Of a stretch of 64,000 bases of DNA, positions 11,601 through 22,700 are shown piece by piece; the stretch's first letter is position 1; every line of letters begins with the position of its first letter. Source of the DNA: Owenia fusiformis (taxonomy: Eukaryota; Annelida; Polychaeta; Sabellida; Oweniidae); NCBI GenBank assembly GCA_903813345.2, contig CAIIXF020000006.1, positions 6,190,989 to 6,254,988 on the forward strand, written 5' to 3'. The translations under genes and the position numbers were made by a program. The notes under the pieces were generated by a model, which did no database searches, had not been told where the DNA came from, and saw only the letters and a program-made list of their open reading frames with translations.

Positions 11601-13550
11601 GCTAATTATAACCATTGAAATGCTAATTATAACCATTGAAATGCTAATTATAACCATTGAACAGCCAATTAGATAAAGTTCTGTTTTGATAGTATATGAT
11701 TAAATTTTAACAAATCATTTTATTTCACTTTTTTAAAAAAATTATTTGAATATTTTTTTATTTTTCTAAATTTAAGTAAAGTAAATTCATCAGGAAAACT
11801 ATGATTCACATTAAGATTTTTAAAACCAGCTAAGAGTTCTCTCCACATCTAGAAGATATGACTTCAGGTTCATGCTCTTAGGCTTATCATTTCTATTTAA
11901 TTTGAGAGAATAATGAAAAAACATATTGGTACTTGGTATAGCTAGTTCATGCTCATAGGCATATTATTTCTATTTAATTTGAGAGAATAATGAAAATACA
12001 TATTGGTACTTGGTATAGCTAGTTCATGCTCATAGGCATATTATTTCTATTTAATTTGAGAGAATAATGAAAATACATATTGGTTATTGGTACGGTTAGT
12101 TCATGCTCATAGGCATATTATTTCTATTTAATTTGAGAGAATAATGAAAATACATATTGGTACTTGCTATAGCTAGTTCATGCTCATAGGCATATTATTT
12201 CTATTTAATTTGAGAGAATAATGAAAATACATATTGGTTATTGGTACGGTTAGTTCATGCTCATAGGCATATTATTTCTATTTAATTTGAGAGAATAATG
12301 AAAATACATATTGGTACTTGCTATAGCTAGTTCATGCTCATAGGCATATTATTTCTATTTAATTTGAGAGAATAATGAAAATACATATTGGTACTTGCTA
12401 TAGCTAGTTCATGCTCATAGGCATATTATTTCTACTTAATTTGAGAGAATAATGAAAATACATATTGGTACCGGGTATGGTTAGTTCATGCTCTTAGGCA
12501 TATTATTTCTATATAATCAGAGAGAATAATGGAAATGCAAATTGGTACTAGGTATACTGTAGCTAGTTCATGCTCATAGGCATATTATTTCTTTTCAATT
12601 TTAGAGAATAATGAAAAAACATATTGGCACTGGGTATAGCCAGTTCATGCTCATAGGCATATTATTTCTATTTGATTCAAGAGTGTAATGCCTGGGTCAC
12701 ATTTGCTCTGATCCATCAGCTGGCGCTTACCCGATTGTGTTTTGTTCAATATTTTATTCGATTTTGAACAAAATACTCAATCGGTCGGGTGCCGTAGTGA
12801 AAATCAGAGCAAATGTAACCAAGGCATAAAGGAAATTCATATTTAAAGGGATCCAACACCTTGCAAAACTTCTTAACGAAGAGGAATAAGGGAAAATGTT
12901 TGCCGGATTCTGAATCTGTGTATTTTTTAATGATTTTTCACCGTCTTGGAATTTCAATTTTTTTCCTTTGAAAAAATGAGATTTGCATTGTTTTCCAATT
13001 AGACAAATGAGTAAACATGAATAGCTCGAAATCTAACGGTGAGATTTTGTTTTAAAAAATCATGGATATCAAGGCTAAATACAGCTATACAATAAACATA
13101 AAAAAGCAATGCTTGGACTCTTCATATTCACACAAAAAATTAATTAGTAAATGAGGTTTGATATTTGTGAGAATAAGTTGTACGAGTCCCAATGCTCTAC
13201 AAACACCAGACTACAGGGTGGATTAGGATCAATGACACACATAAAAACATTTCATGATAATTATCTCAAACAAAAGCAGTTAGCGAAGGATACATTTCAT
13301 TACACTCAATAAATAGTTATCACTTTTGACTATATATACATATCTCATGGGAATGTATTTCCATCTGCTCAAGATATCATATTTTAGCTTCGAAAATCAC
13401 AATCGTAATAATACATTTGTCTCAGAATGATAGGCCACCCTGTAGCAATGTAGCTTTCACTTGAAGTGTACCCTTGAGAATAATGAACTTACTTTCAAAT
13501 TGGTCTTGCTTTTGTGGTGTATGTGGCTTTTTAGCAAATCTGCCACGCTC
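2685..13550 (-). CDS. BEN-domain-like nuclear protein with 10-residue tandem repeats (5' end unresolved)
   Basis: Minus-strand exons chain in phase: 8465-8301, 8002-7934, 7405-7265, 5930-4863, 4442-4150, 3743-3560, 3331-3281 and 2794-2685 (stop TAA). They give at least 693 residues. Order: an N-terminal conserved segment; a Lys/Arg-rich stretch (KRKKRQKQ) typical of nuclear localisation; about 20 copies of a 10-residue Ser/Thr/Pro repeat (TSDQSTSLPV type); a Gln/His-rich, probably helical segment; an acidic run of eight Asp; then a C-terminal region (LLVGMFTYRELTFMNLTGR ... SRSDVRAVIGKKIRD) that fits the BEN-domain pattern of a Leu-rich helix, an S/N-x-TG turn and a terminal basic helix. BEN domains bind DNA or mediate protein contacts in chromatin regulators. 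A further exon ending at 13493 (donor GTAAGT, phase 1, coding KKPHTPQKQDQFE) joins in frame, but its acceptor and the start codon were not found. The family call is by pattern only. Confidence 0.7.
5162..5800 (-). repeat. Coding minisatellite, 30 bp unit
   Basis: About 21 tandem copies of a 30 bp unit, each encoding ten residues of the x-S-x-Q-S-T-S-L-P-V type, lie inside the large exon of the BEN-like gene. Copies near 5700 are almost identical while those near 5200 are diverged, which suggests growth at one end. The frame is kept open throughout because the unit is a multiple of three. The plus strand is also open here (5219-5692), a by-product of the repeat. Confidence 0.85.
6161..6892. 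mobile_element. Non-autonomous element with ATCCCAACGAAC terminal repeats
   Basis: The left end ATCCCAACGAAC at 6161 is matched in inverted form by GTTCGTTGGGAT ending at 6892, a 12 bp terminal inverted repeat. The interior contains two related modules carrying GGCCATTTTGAATTTT, an ATTGTGATCTACTC or TTTGCAATCTACTC segment and TTTGAGTATAATA, then GGACGGACGG-type simple repeats and GGCTTCACTATATCCC. A closely similar element is at 38467-38908. No transposase is encoded. Confidence 0.7.
7807..7830 (+). repeat. Poly-C run
   Basis: A homopolymeric C tract of nearly 20 bases inside an intron of the BEN-like gene. It is a low-complexity site likely to vary in length and to be error-prone in sequencing. 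Confidence 0.9.
8668..8835 (+). repeat. Segmental duplicate A, containing a 21 bp unit repeated three times
   Basis: This segment carries GTTGCACAGACAGAGCGGCA followed by three tandem copies of a 21 bp unit (ACCATTGAAATGCTAATTAT-type). It is almost identical to 11537-11700. Similarity continues further into the following bases (CATCAGAAAAAATATGATTC at about 8952, matched near 11790), so the duplicated block is larger than the core. Confidence 0.85.
9840..10105 (+). mobile_element. Dispersed element interrupting the satellite
   Basis: Non-satellite sequence of about 265 bp. Its right half (AACTGATCAATCAAATTGGC, then TTAGTAACGTCATATACAAA) recurs nearly unchanged at about 60640-60745, next to the BIM1-like gene. 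That shows it is a dispersed repeat. Ends and terminal repeats were not resolved. Confidence 0.6.
10337..10737 (+). mobile_element. Second insertion in the satellite array
   Basis: About 400 bp of non-satellite sequence, starting near AACGCCACCAGGTGGC and ending before TATTGGAGAGAATAATGG resumes. ATTTAATAACG occurs at both edges (about 10335 and 10701), which could be a target duplication or satellite-derived. Fragments of its interior (a TAACATTTTCTTTTACTG-type segment) recur in opposite orientation near 9360. No ORF is visible. Confidence 0.5.
11537..11700 (+). repeat. Segmental duplicate B
   Basis: Near-identical copy of 8668-8835, including the triple 21 bp unit and the following GAACAGCCAATTAGATAAAG segment. 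Both copies sit on the array-proximal side of satellite blocks. A whole block (unique segment plus satellite) was therefore probably duplicated. Confidence 0.85.
12688..12827. mobile_element. 140 bp MITE-like inverted repeat
   Basis: ATGCCTGGGTCACATTTGCT at 12688 is mirrored by the reverse complement, AGCAAATGTAACCAAGGCAT, ending at 12827, giving roughly 25 bp imperfect terminal inverted repeats. A second internal palindrome (TTTGTTCAATATTTTATTCG against GATTTTGAACAAAATACTCA) makes most of the element foldable. It sits immediately after the forward satellite array. No coding capacity. Confidence 0.75.
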
Positions 13551-14317
13551 ACAATGATGATTACATTATACCTCTTGTTGTAATATGAACTGCCTTTACC
13601 TTATGATCAATTACCTCTTGTTAAAGAGATTAATATTTAACTTATATTCTGATATGAAACCAAAAATTACAATATCAAATATTCTCATATTTTCAAATAA
13701 TTACCATTCTAAAAAATAGACTGTTTACAGTAGAATTGTTTCAAAGATGTCAATCTATTCTTCAAAATAGCCAATATTACCTTGTTGCAATGCAAGTTGC
13801 CTGGATGTCTGTCTCGGAATGTTAGCCACTTCAGTCATCCTGATAAGGTTAGCTTTCACACAAGTATAGATTTGACTTTGTTGTATATCCAAAGATAGGT
13901 ATTTTAAATTAGATTTTGAAATTCTGCTTCTGTTATCGATGTTATGTCTGCTGGCACTGTCATTAAGACTGATGTTAATAAAGTTTGTCGCTGATCTCAT
14001 AAAACTTTTGAATTTAATCCAATTAATTAACATTTTTAGATTTCCTTTGATACTGAAGAAAGACAGTCAATTTGGCTCTTGCCTAATCCTAAGCATAAAT
14101 ACATGTACAGGGATGATGATGTTTCAAAAATTATGTTTTGGATATTTTCAGTCTAATCTCCCTAATTATCATTATAAAATGTTTTTGATATTGAAGAAGA
14201 AGCAGTTATTTGGGCCCTTGTTTAATCCATAACATATACAAGAGGCAGGAAATACTTTCTTTGATGTTTCATAATTTAGTTTTGCATCTTTTGTAAGACA
14301 GGATTTTTCTTCAGTTA

Positions 14318-15800
14318 TCTAGAAATAATATGCCTATGAGCATGAACTTGATGTCATATCTAGTGCTATAACTGAACAAACCTTATTCTTTTCAATTAAA
14401 TAAAATGCCCATGAGCATGAACTTGAAATCATACCTCCATGAGCATGAACTAGGCTGTATACCAAGTACTGATATGCATTTCCATTATTCTCTGCAATTA
14501 AATAGAATTAATATGCCTATGAGCATGAACTAGCTATACCAAGTACCAATATGCATTTCCATTATTCTCTGCAATTAAATAGAATTAATATGCCTATGAG
14601 CATGAACTAGCTACAGTATACCAAGTACCAATATGCATGTTTCATTATTCTCTCAAATTAAAAAGAAATAATATGCCTATGAGCATGAACTAACCATACC
14701 TAGTACCAATATGCATTTCCATTATACTCTCCAATTAAATAGAAATAATATGCATATGAGCATGAACTAACCATACCTAGTACCAATATGCATTTCCATT
14801 ATACTCTCCAATTAAATAGAAATAATATGCATATGAGCATGAACTAACCATACCTAGTACCAATATGCATTTCCATTATACTCTCCAATTAAATAGAAAT
14901 AATATGCATATGAGCATGAACTAACCATACCTAGTACCAATATGCATTTCCATTATACTCTTCAATTAAATAGAAATAATATGCCTATGAGCATGAACTA
15001 ACCATACCCGGTACCAATATGTATTTTCATTATTCTCTCAAATTAAATAGAAATAATATGCCTATGAGCATGAACTAGCTATACCAAGTACCAATATGCA
15101 TTTCCATTATTCTCTGCACTTAAATAGAATTAATATGCCTATGAGCATGAACTAGCTATACCAAGTACTGATATGCATTTCCATTATTCTCTGCAATTAA
15201 ATAGAATATTAATATGCCTATGAGCACGAACTAGCTATACCAAGTACCAATATGCATTTCCATTATTCTCTCCAATACTCCTATTCGCGATAAGAGTTAA
15301 TCTACATAAATATCTCCCATGATGCATCGCTTTGGAAGGGACAGTAACATTATTTATATTTTTTCGCTCTTCGATAGCGTCTGATCAATTTCTGGGATAT
15401 CAGTGACGTCACTGGAATTGGACGGCATTTTCAACTACAGATTTCTTCAGATTTGGGGATTATAGTTCAAAAGGCTGTGTCATATATCTTAATTACATAC
15501 ATACCCCTCGTTTGTGCAAATGAAACTCTACATTAATGTTTAATAGAGTTGCAGTGCGGCATTGAAAATAGCACCCCTGTGTAATCCAATGCGAAAGAAC
15601 CTGGATGTAGACGAAGTTGTACCTTACATGAGAACTCTTCAAATGGGAGTTAACTAAACTTAACTAAATTAAACGTTATCGCGTTTTGGTATATTAAATA
15701 GAAATAATAATCTCCCCAATTAAATAGAAGAAATAATATGCCTATGAGCATGAACTAACCATACCCACCAATATGTATTTTCATTATTATCTGCAATTGA
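14318..15800 (-). repeat. ~77 bp satellite array, reverse orientation
   Basis: The reverse complement of the 9.1-12.7 kb monomer (ATATGCCTATGAGCATGAAC, TAGCTATACCAAGTACCAAT, ATGCATTTCCATTATTCTCT) repeats from about 14318 to 15285 and resumes near 15695-15800. Several consecutive monomers around 14740-14980 are almost identical, which points to recent local amplification. With the forward array this forms a very large inverted repeat around 12.7-14.3 kb. Confidence 0.9.
15285..15695. mobile_element. Element inserted in the reverse satellite array
   Basis: About 410 bp of non-satellite DNA. TTCGCGATAAGAGTTAAT near its left edge is mirrored by ATTAAACGTTATCGCG near its right edge, so short terminal inverted repeats with a CGCGATAA core are likely. 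No ORF. The flanking satellite resumes in the same orientation. Confidence 0.55.
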
Positions 15801-15863
15801 ATATCTGGTGCCAAAACTGAACATGTATAATGATAAAGGTTATAAAACTTAAGTTGTACTTAC

Positions 15864-15928
15864 CTCTTTATAAAGCATGACAGTTGGTATATACAATTCA
15901 ACAGCATCAACAAAACCAAATAATCCTA
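15864..15928 (-). CDS. Candidate isolated exon (21 codons)
   Basis: On the minus strand a pyrimidine-rich acceptor (TTTTTACTTTTTAG) at about 15929-15942 and a GTAAGT donor at 15858-15863 bracket 65 nt. Only one frame is open, reading GLFGFVDAVELYIPTVMLYK then E. It begins in phase 1 and ends in phase 0. It could be an upstream exon of the BEN-like gene, but the next exon could not be joined in phase, so it may belong to another transcript or be chance. Confidence 0.3.
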
Positions 15929-16700
15929 CTAAAAAGTAAAAATTATTCTAATATACAATATATTAAAATCTACTTGAATGGTCAAAATGTAATATATACA
16001 TAACAATAATACATGAAGAATACTGAATATCAAAGTACAAGCCCATAGCCAGCATAGCAAGGGGGTTGAAGTTTTATTTTTAATTTCCAGGTAGTTCACA
16101 TTTGACATTTTTTGCCCAATATTGTTAAAACCCATAATAGGGGAAATACATGTAATGTTGTAGACATGCTGTGGCAGCATATACATTATACAATGCTCTC
16201 AACAATTCTTCTGACAAAATGGCAAAAAAAGTTTAAAACTGCATGATTTCAAGAGAAATCTTTGACCAGGGGGTTGCGGGTAAGTTCCCCATGGCTATTG
16301 GGCTTGCAATACATAAGTGTCTATCAGTTAATGATTGTAAATCTTATAATTTCCCTTAAATCCTATTATACCTGGTATTGATTCAGGTATGGATATATGT
16401 ATAATGATTTAATGCAGCCAATAAGGCTAGTTATTATATAAGGAAAAATGACAATGAGTGCTTTGGTAATCCATCTAATAGATATTAATTTTCAGTGTAG
16501 TTGTTTTTGACTAGATGTAACATTAGGTTTGCTGGATTAATCATACATGTAACAACAAATCATTGGATGGAGCAAGTAGAGTGAATTCAGTACCTGTAGT
16601 TTTTTTCAAAATATTCAATTAGAATGTAGCATGAGTAACAATAGAATGAAAAACTAAGAAAGTCAGAATTATTTAAGGATATTCATATTACATCAGAAGG

Positions 16701-19700
16701 ATGAAAAGAGGACCCTACAAAAGATGGTTAGCTAAGGAAGCACCTGTACCAAAATCAACAAAGTATTCGACGACAAAAGATTTTCAAGAGAAAGTTGTTA
16801 GTTCAAAGCCTGATTTATATGATAAGTTGGATGAAGATGATGACTGGAGTATACTTAAAACATTTGAATGTAAAGACACCCCCATCTATGAGAATGCCAA
16901 CATTACAACATCAGATAGTGTAATGCTCCTAATGGATTTTATGCTATCGAATAATCTGTCAGGAACAGTTGTTGATCATCTGCTCAAAATCCTGAGACTC
17001 CATCTCCCCAAAGAGGCCAATCCAAGTCATTTACGTTCTTTGTACTTCCTGAAGAAATATTTTGGACTTATGAATAGAACAAATGGCGACTTCAAAATAC
17101 ATGATATATGCAGCAAATGCCTGGATCTATTTAGAGATGAGAGTCAGACATGCCAAAATCCACATTGTGATGCCAACAAAAGATACATGAATGAGATTGG
17201 AGGGCGAGAAAAAAAGCCTAGGGAATTTTTTCTTGAGTTCGACATAAGCCATCAAATCCAGGAATTTTTCAAAGGTATGTATAAGCATCCCCCAACTCCT
17301 GACTACGGGCCAATCAAGGTTACTTCTACAGGAAGTAAACTATAAAAACTCTTGTTTGGTGATTTTGACAAATATTTATTGAATTGACGCAAGTGGGACG
17401 GAACAGAAAATAAGACTACTTTATGCTCATTGCTCACATAGTTTACTTACTGAACATAGCTTGCTGATGGTAGAGAATTCTTTACCTAACTGCAAATTAA
17501 TTAACATTGTTGATGTAGTCTATGTGAATGTTAGTAAGCTTAGTATAAAACGCTATATTTCTGAAAATGTACAAATTATACACTTCCATTTGACAATGTA
17601 TATGAAGAGCTCTGGAGTTAATCCAAGTTGCCTAACCTGATGATTCAAGGTTGTCTGTCTGGTAAAATGTGAAGAATTTGGTAGTTTATTTCTGTTTTCA
17701 CTTCAGATCCAGAGTTCAGAAAAAACATCAACTACAGATTCACAGTGCCAACAGATGGAGAGTCATACAGAGATATATATGATGGTCATATATATCAAAA
17801 GATCAAGGAAAGTTCTTATGCTGATAACCCTTACAATCTCACAATGGTCTATCATATTGATGGGGCAAGGCCATTTAATAGTAGTGGGAAGGAAGTATGG
17901 CCATTCCAAGGTTTCATCAATGAGCTGCCCCCATATCTAAGGTAAGTTTGTCACAAAGAATTCTAGAACCTACATGTAATGATCATATTTGTAAATAATA
18001 TCACGCAGAAAATGTGGTATCAATACATGATTTATGTAGCATGCATTTAAAGTTTAAAACACAACCATATTACCAATGGTTTTTCAAACAATTGAAAAAA
18101 ATATCAAAAGCAGTAAGGGATGGTCCAAATATCAACAGTTCTGGATTAACGAAGTTAGTTTCATTATTCTCTAACCCACCCCCTCCCTCCCCCTGTCTAT
18201 CTATCTTTTGCATTTGTTTGACTTCGCAAGAGAGGTTCATTAACTAGACTCTGCACACAGGGTAGGCTCTATCAGGCTATACATGTATGATACTCAAATG
18301 AAAAGTAAGTTAAAAACAGGAACCCTAATTTTTCTTGTAAGGGAAATTCATAATTGTTGGTAATTTGCCACAATGATTTGGGAGATATCTGCAAGGATAC
18401 ATGTATAGTGGTTTTATGTATTTAATTTGTAGACATAATCATAGATAGGGTAACTTTCTAACAAACGCCCTTTGAAATTAGAAGTAGTCAGTCTGATTGC
18501 ATAATCACTATCAAAACATCCTTAGAAGGTAATAATAATTTGGAATAACATTTGACTGATTTGTCTTATCATTGACTCACAATGTTATGATAAATACGGG
18601 TATTTTGATTCCAAGAGACCAAACAGTGTTAAGATTCATATGTTAGATTACTTCAAAAATCATTGATGAAAAGACTATAGAAGCAAGTAGAAATAATATT
18701 GATTGACATCATTAGAAATTCAAAATTCAGTCAGAATTTAAAATTACATTTAGAAATGTGGTTTAAAAAAGTGTTTATCAACTTTGTAGATACAGTATAA
18801 TTTCCTTTTACCCATTCATTTGACTTCACTTCTTAAAAGAGAGCTTCGTCTTCACTCTTTCAAACTAAAATAAACCTGAGAACTCACCACGCCAATGAGT
18901 GTTCGTCGGCCAAATTTGACCGACGTTCTATATATGGTCATTCTTTCTGACGTCATCGTTGAGCCCGGAATTGGCCAATGACATGCGCATATTTAATTAG
19001 AACACATTTGGCGTATGTTGTAAAGGGGCTTTCTTAATCAACCCTTATATAACAAAATGGAGGATCGCTGCATCGATCAGAAAACTAATTTTAAATACTT
19101 CATTTCAGGTATTCAAAAGAGTTTACTCTTGTCACTGGTATGTGGTTTGGGAAGCAGAAACCTAACATGATAACCTTCATGGCTCCACTTGCCAAGAGCA
19201 TGAATGCTGTATATCAGAAAGGTGCCAGAAATGTTCTCTTAATAATACCTTTTCATCATATTTCCCAGTACAGGAACAAATCTCTTTATCTAAATGACAT
19301 AATACTATTATATAGTTCTATTAAAGTGTTCCACTACATCCATTTGTTTACAAAAATGAAATGAAATGATTTTAGTGTGACATTTATAATATTGATTATA
19401 GATGCATTGAAAAATTGAATTACTTAATTAATATCACAGGACTAATGATCTCCCCATCCAGTAGTAAATTCTGTAAATCGAAACACCTTCTAAATTCTAC
19501 ACTTTGTAGGTGTCACTGTTCACCCATTAGAAGATGGTAGAGGGTTTGAAGCCAAATCATCACTAATGCTTCTCACTGGAACTATGGACCTTCCAGCAAT
19601 GAGCCTAGCTAAGGAGTTGACAATGTTCAATGGTGCATTTGGCTGTGGAATATGTCTGAGTGAGGGCGAAACTACAAAAACTGGTATGTATTATTATAAT

Positions 19701-22700
19701 GAAAGTTGGGACTATTAACATGCATGTACACATACCATGAGCTATCATAGCTTTTTGTTATTTTTTATTTCAAATATGGTATTACTTCCAGTGAATTCGA
19801 AAAACTATTTGAATGTACAAGTTGAATCTTTAACTAGATGGGGTGACAGTAATAGATTAAACAAACTTTTTTTTATATTTTGTGTAGGTAAGGGCTATTC
19901 AAGAGTCTATCCCTTTCCTGAAGGTGGTGTTATGGCAGAGATAAGGAGTGACAAGCAAATGAAGCGTGATGCGAAGCTGGCACTAGACAGAAATGGTCCG
20001 GTAAGTTAATTCTATAACAGGGGATTGTTGCAGTTCAATTACATAACAATTAACAACAAAGCAGTGACCTTAATAACATCGGTGTCTATTGTATCCCAAG
20101 TCAAAAACTTGAATATGATTGAAATACATCTCACAGTTACATGTCTTTTAAATGCATATCTATTTAGACTCTGGCAGCTATTTATGACAAATTGTATCAT
20201 CCTTTGCATAAATGTTCATTATCTCACATTTATTAACCCACCAAATAAACTTCATAGGGATATAGAGAAGCCCTCCTTTCTTTCATCAGTCCAGACAATA
20301 ACTCACATACTAACCTTTGCATTCCTTTGACTTCACTTCTTAAAAGAGAGCAGGGTACTCGAATACATGTTGACAGATTTGATTCAATTCTACATGCTTA
20401 TGCATTATGCCAGAACCTCTGCTCAAGAAGAAATTTTCAATATGGCCACTCAATTCAAAATGGCCACCATTGTAAATATACAAAGATGGCATATTTATAT
20501 AATTTAGGTAAATGGTGTGAAGGGCCACAGTGGTTTATGGCTGTATGAAAATCACTGTGATATGGACCATATCGTCTCCATAGACTACATGCATGGAGCC
20601 CTCATTGGTGTAGGGAAAAATCTATTAAAGTATTGGACGAACCCCAAATACAAGAACGAGGATTTCTTTCTTGGACATCACATAGATGAGATAAACCAAG
20701 AGATAGGAAAGGTGACCCTCACAAATGACTTCTCCAGAATGCCTCGACCTATCGATCAGTATAAAGACTGGAAAGGTAAAAAACAATACATCATTTTCAA
20801 ACATAAAGTACATTTAGCCCACAATAAGAAATGACTTATTTGACTAGCCAATCCATTCACAGTTATAGATCTATTATAAATTAATTCACATATAGCTAGG
20901 CAAGTTGTGTCCAATTTCAGCCAATCAGAATATGCTATTTCACGTAACCACATTCCTTTATGTAATCAATGACAAACTCAAGGTCAAAAATTAAACAGTT
21001 GTCATGATGATGACTGGACTTGCCAGCTTGACCCTTGCAAAAGGTTTCATTGAAAATATATTCTTTAATGATGTTGTGTATTTTAGATTTTTTTAAAAAA
21101 ATATTTAGCAATTTTAGAAATAAATTTAAGCCTGACAGTCAATGCATTGTGTAATGACCATTTTTTCAGGTGTTGTTTCCTAAAATTATCGCTTGATGCT
21201 CCACATATCATACAAATTTTGGCAAGCAGCACCTTCAAGGAATGGTCATTCCACATTGCACTGAGTCCAGTGCTTAAATCCTTAAATGTGTATTTTGTGT
21301 TTTAAAATGTTTTGCAGCTAATGAATTGAAGGCATTCATTTTGTATTGGGGACCAATCATACTGGAGAGGTTCATGGAGGATGAATTCTTTGAGCACTTT
21401 ATAATGCTGTCTAGTGGATTATATCTTATGACAACAGACAATGTGACCCAAGAAGACCTTGCTAAGGCCGATCAACTAATGCAGAAGTTTGTCTTTCTTA
21501 TGGAAGACTACTATGGTAATTTAATTGCAATTTGCTTAGAAATAGACACATTGGAAAGTTCATAGGATTTCCAGAAAATTATACATATTCAAATTGAAGG
21601 TTATCATTACAATCTACAAACATAAGATTGACTTTAAGATATGATTGACCAATTGAATCATGCATGATACATTTAAGACAAAAATGCTCAAGATTATATT
21701 TCATAGATGTCATTGTCTTATTTATGCTTGCTGGACTTATGTGTTTATCATGTCATGGGTAGCTTTCTAGTGCAGACAACATTATAATAAATAAAATTCT
21801 CTTTTCAGGCAAATCAAGCATGACAATCAATGTTCACAATTTACTTCATTATAAGCAATGTGTAATACAGACAGGACCTCTGTGGGGAACAAGTTGCTTC
21901 GCAGGGGAGAGCAATTGTGGCTTTTTTATGGATCTCATTCACAGCCCGAATCAGTATGCTTTACAGGTCCGTTTATCTACTAACTTTGAAAACTCAAATT
22001 GAAAATGACAGAAAGATTACATGAAGTCAACTTTTATATTTATTAAGTTACTTGCATTTTCCTATATTTACAAATTCTTCCAATTTTATCTTTTGTTTTT
22101 CCTTTTCTGAAATAAAGAAACGCCTGATCATCAGATTCTGTTTCAAAATAAATTTTGTTAATTAGAAAAGTTATCATATAGAGACCTTCCATATTAATGA
22201 ATTTAGATTAATTATTGAGGTGGTATTAACCATTGTTTCATTACATGTCAGATCATATTTTGTGATAATTTGGTCTTGCTTCTCTGATGACTAGTTGTTC
22301 TTGTTTATTTTTACCTTCTTCCTTTTGGTTCTGCATGCATTTTTCATATTCAATGCATCTTTTCAGATTCTGACAGCAATAAGATCCTTGCGACGAATGA
22401 AGACGATGATGAAGATTATTACAAATGAAGATGTGATGAATGTACTACAAAAGGAAAAGGTGGAAAGGTATTTGTTTTTATTAATTCTTACAAGATCAGT
22501 ATACAATGTATATTAGGTGAACAAAAATATATAAACATAATATGAATTCCTTTTCTGTTTTAATCATTTTCAACAGTTCTCACCTACCACAAATGCTACT
22601 GACAATGTTCCTTTATAGAAGTATATAATATCTATTTTTGTAGATTTCCATGAAGTTCTAGATTTCTAGTTAAGGAGTTAAGGAGAAAGTTTTCTGCTGC

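Larger units (their letters stand above)
9060..12680 (+). repeat. ~77 bp satellite array, forward orientation, with inserted elements
   Basis: The monomer runs through GTTCATGCTCATAGGCATAT, TATTTCTATTTAATT, GAGAGAATAATGAAAATAC and ATATTGGTACTTGGTAT with a period near 77 bp, checked at about 12005 and 12080. Array blocks lie near 9080-9840, 10105-10340, 10737-11370 and 11855-12680. They are separated by three non-satellite segments. The array lies in the large 5' intron region of the BEN-like gene. Confidence 0.9.

Noticed and set aside
13755-14033. 92-residue minus-strand ORF near the satellite arrays, including RMTEVANIPRQTSRQLALQQ before a donor-like GTAATA
   Set aside because: Could be a first exon of the BEN-like gene, but its phase does not match the exon ending at 13493 and no homology was seen. 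Left out as a feature.
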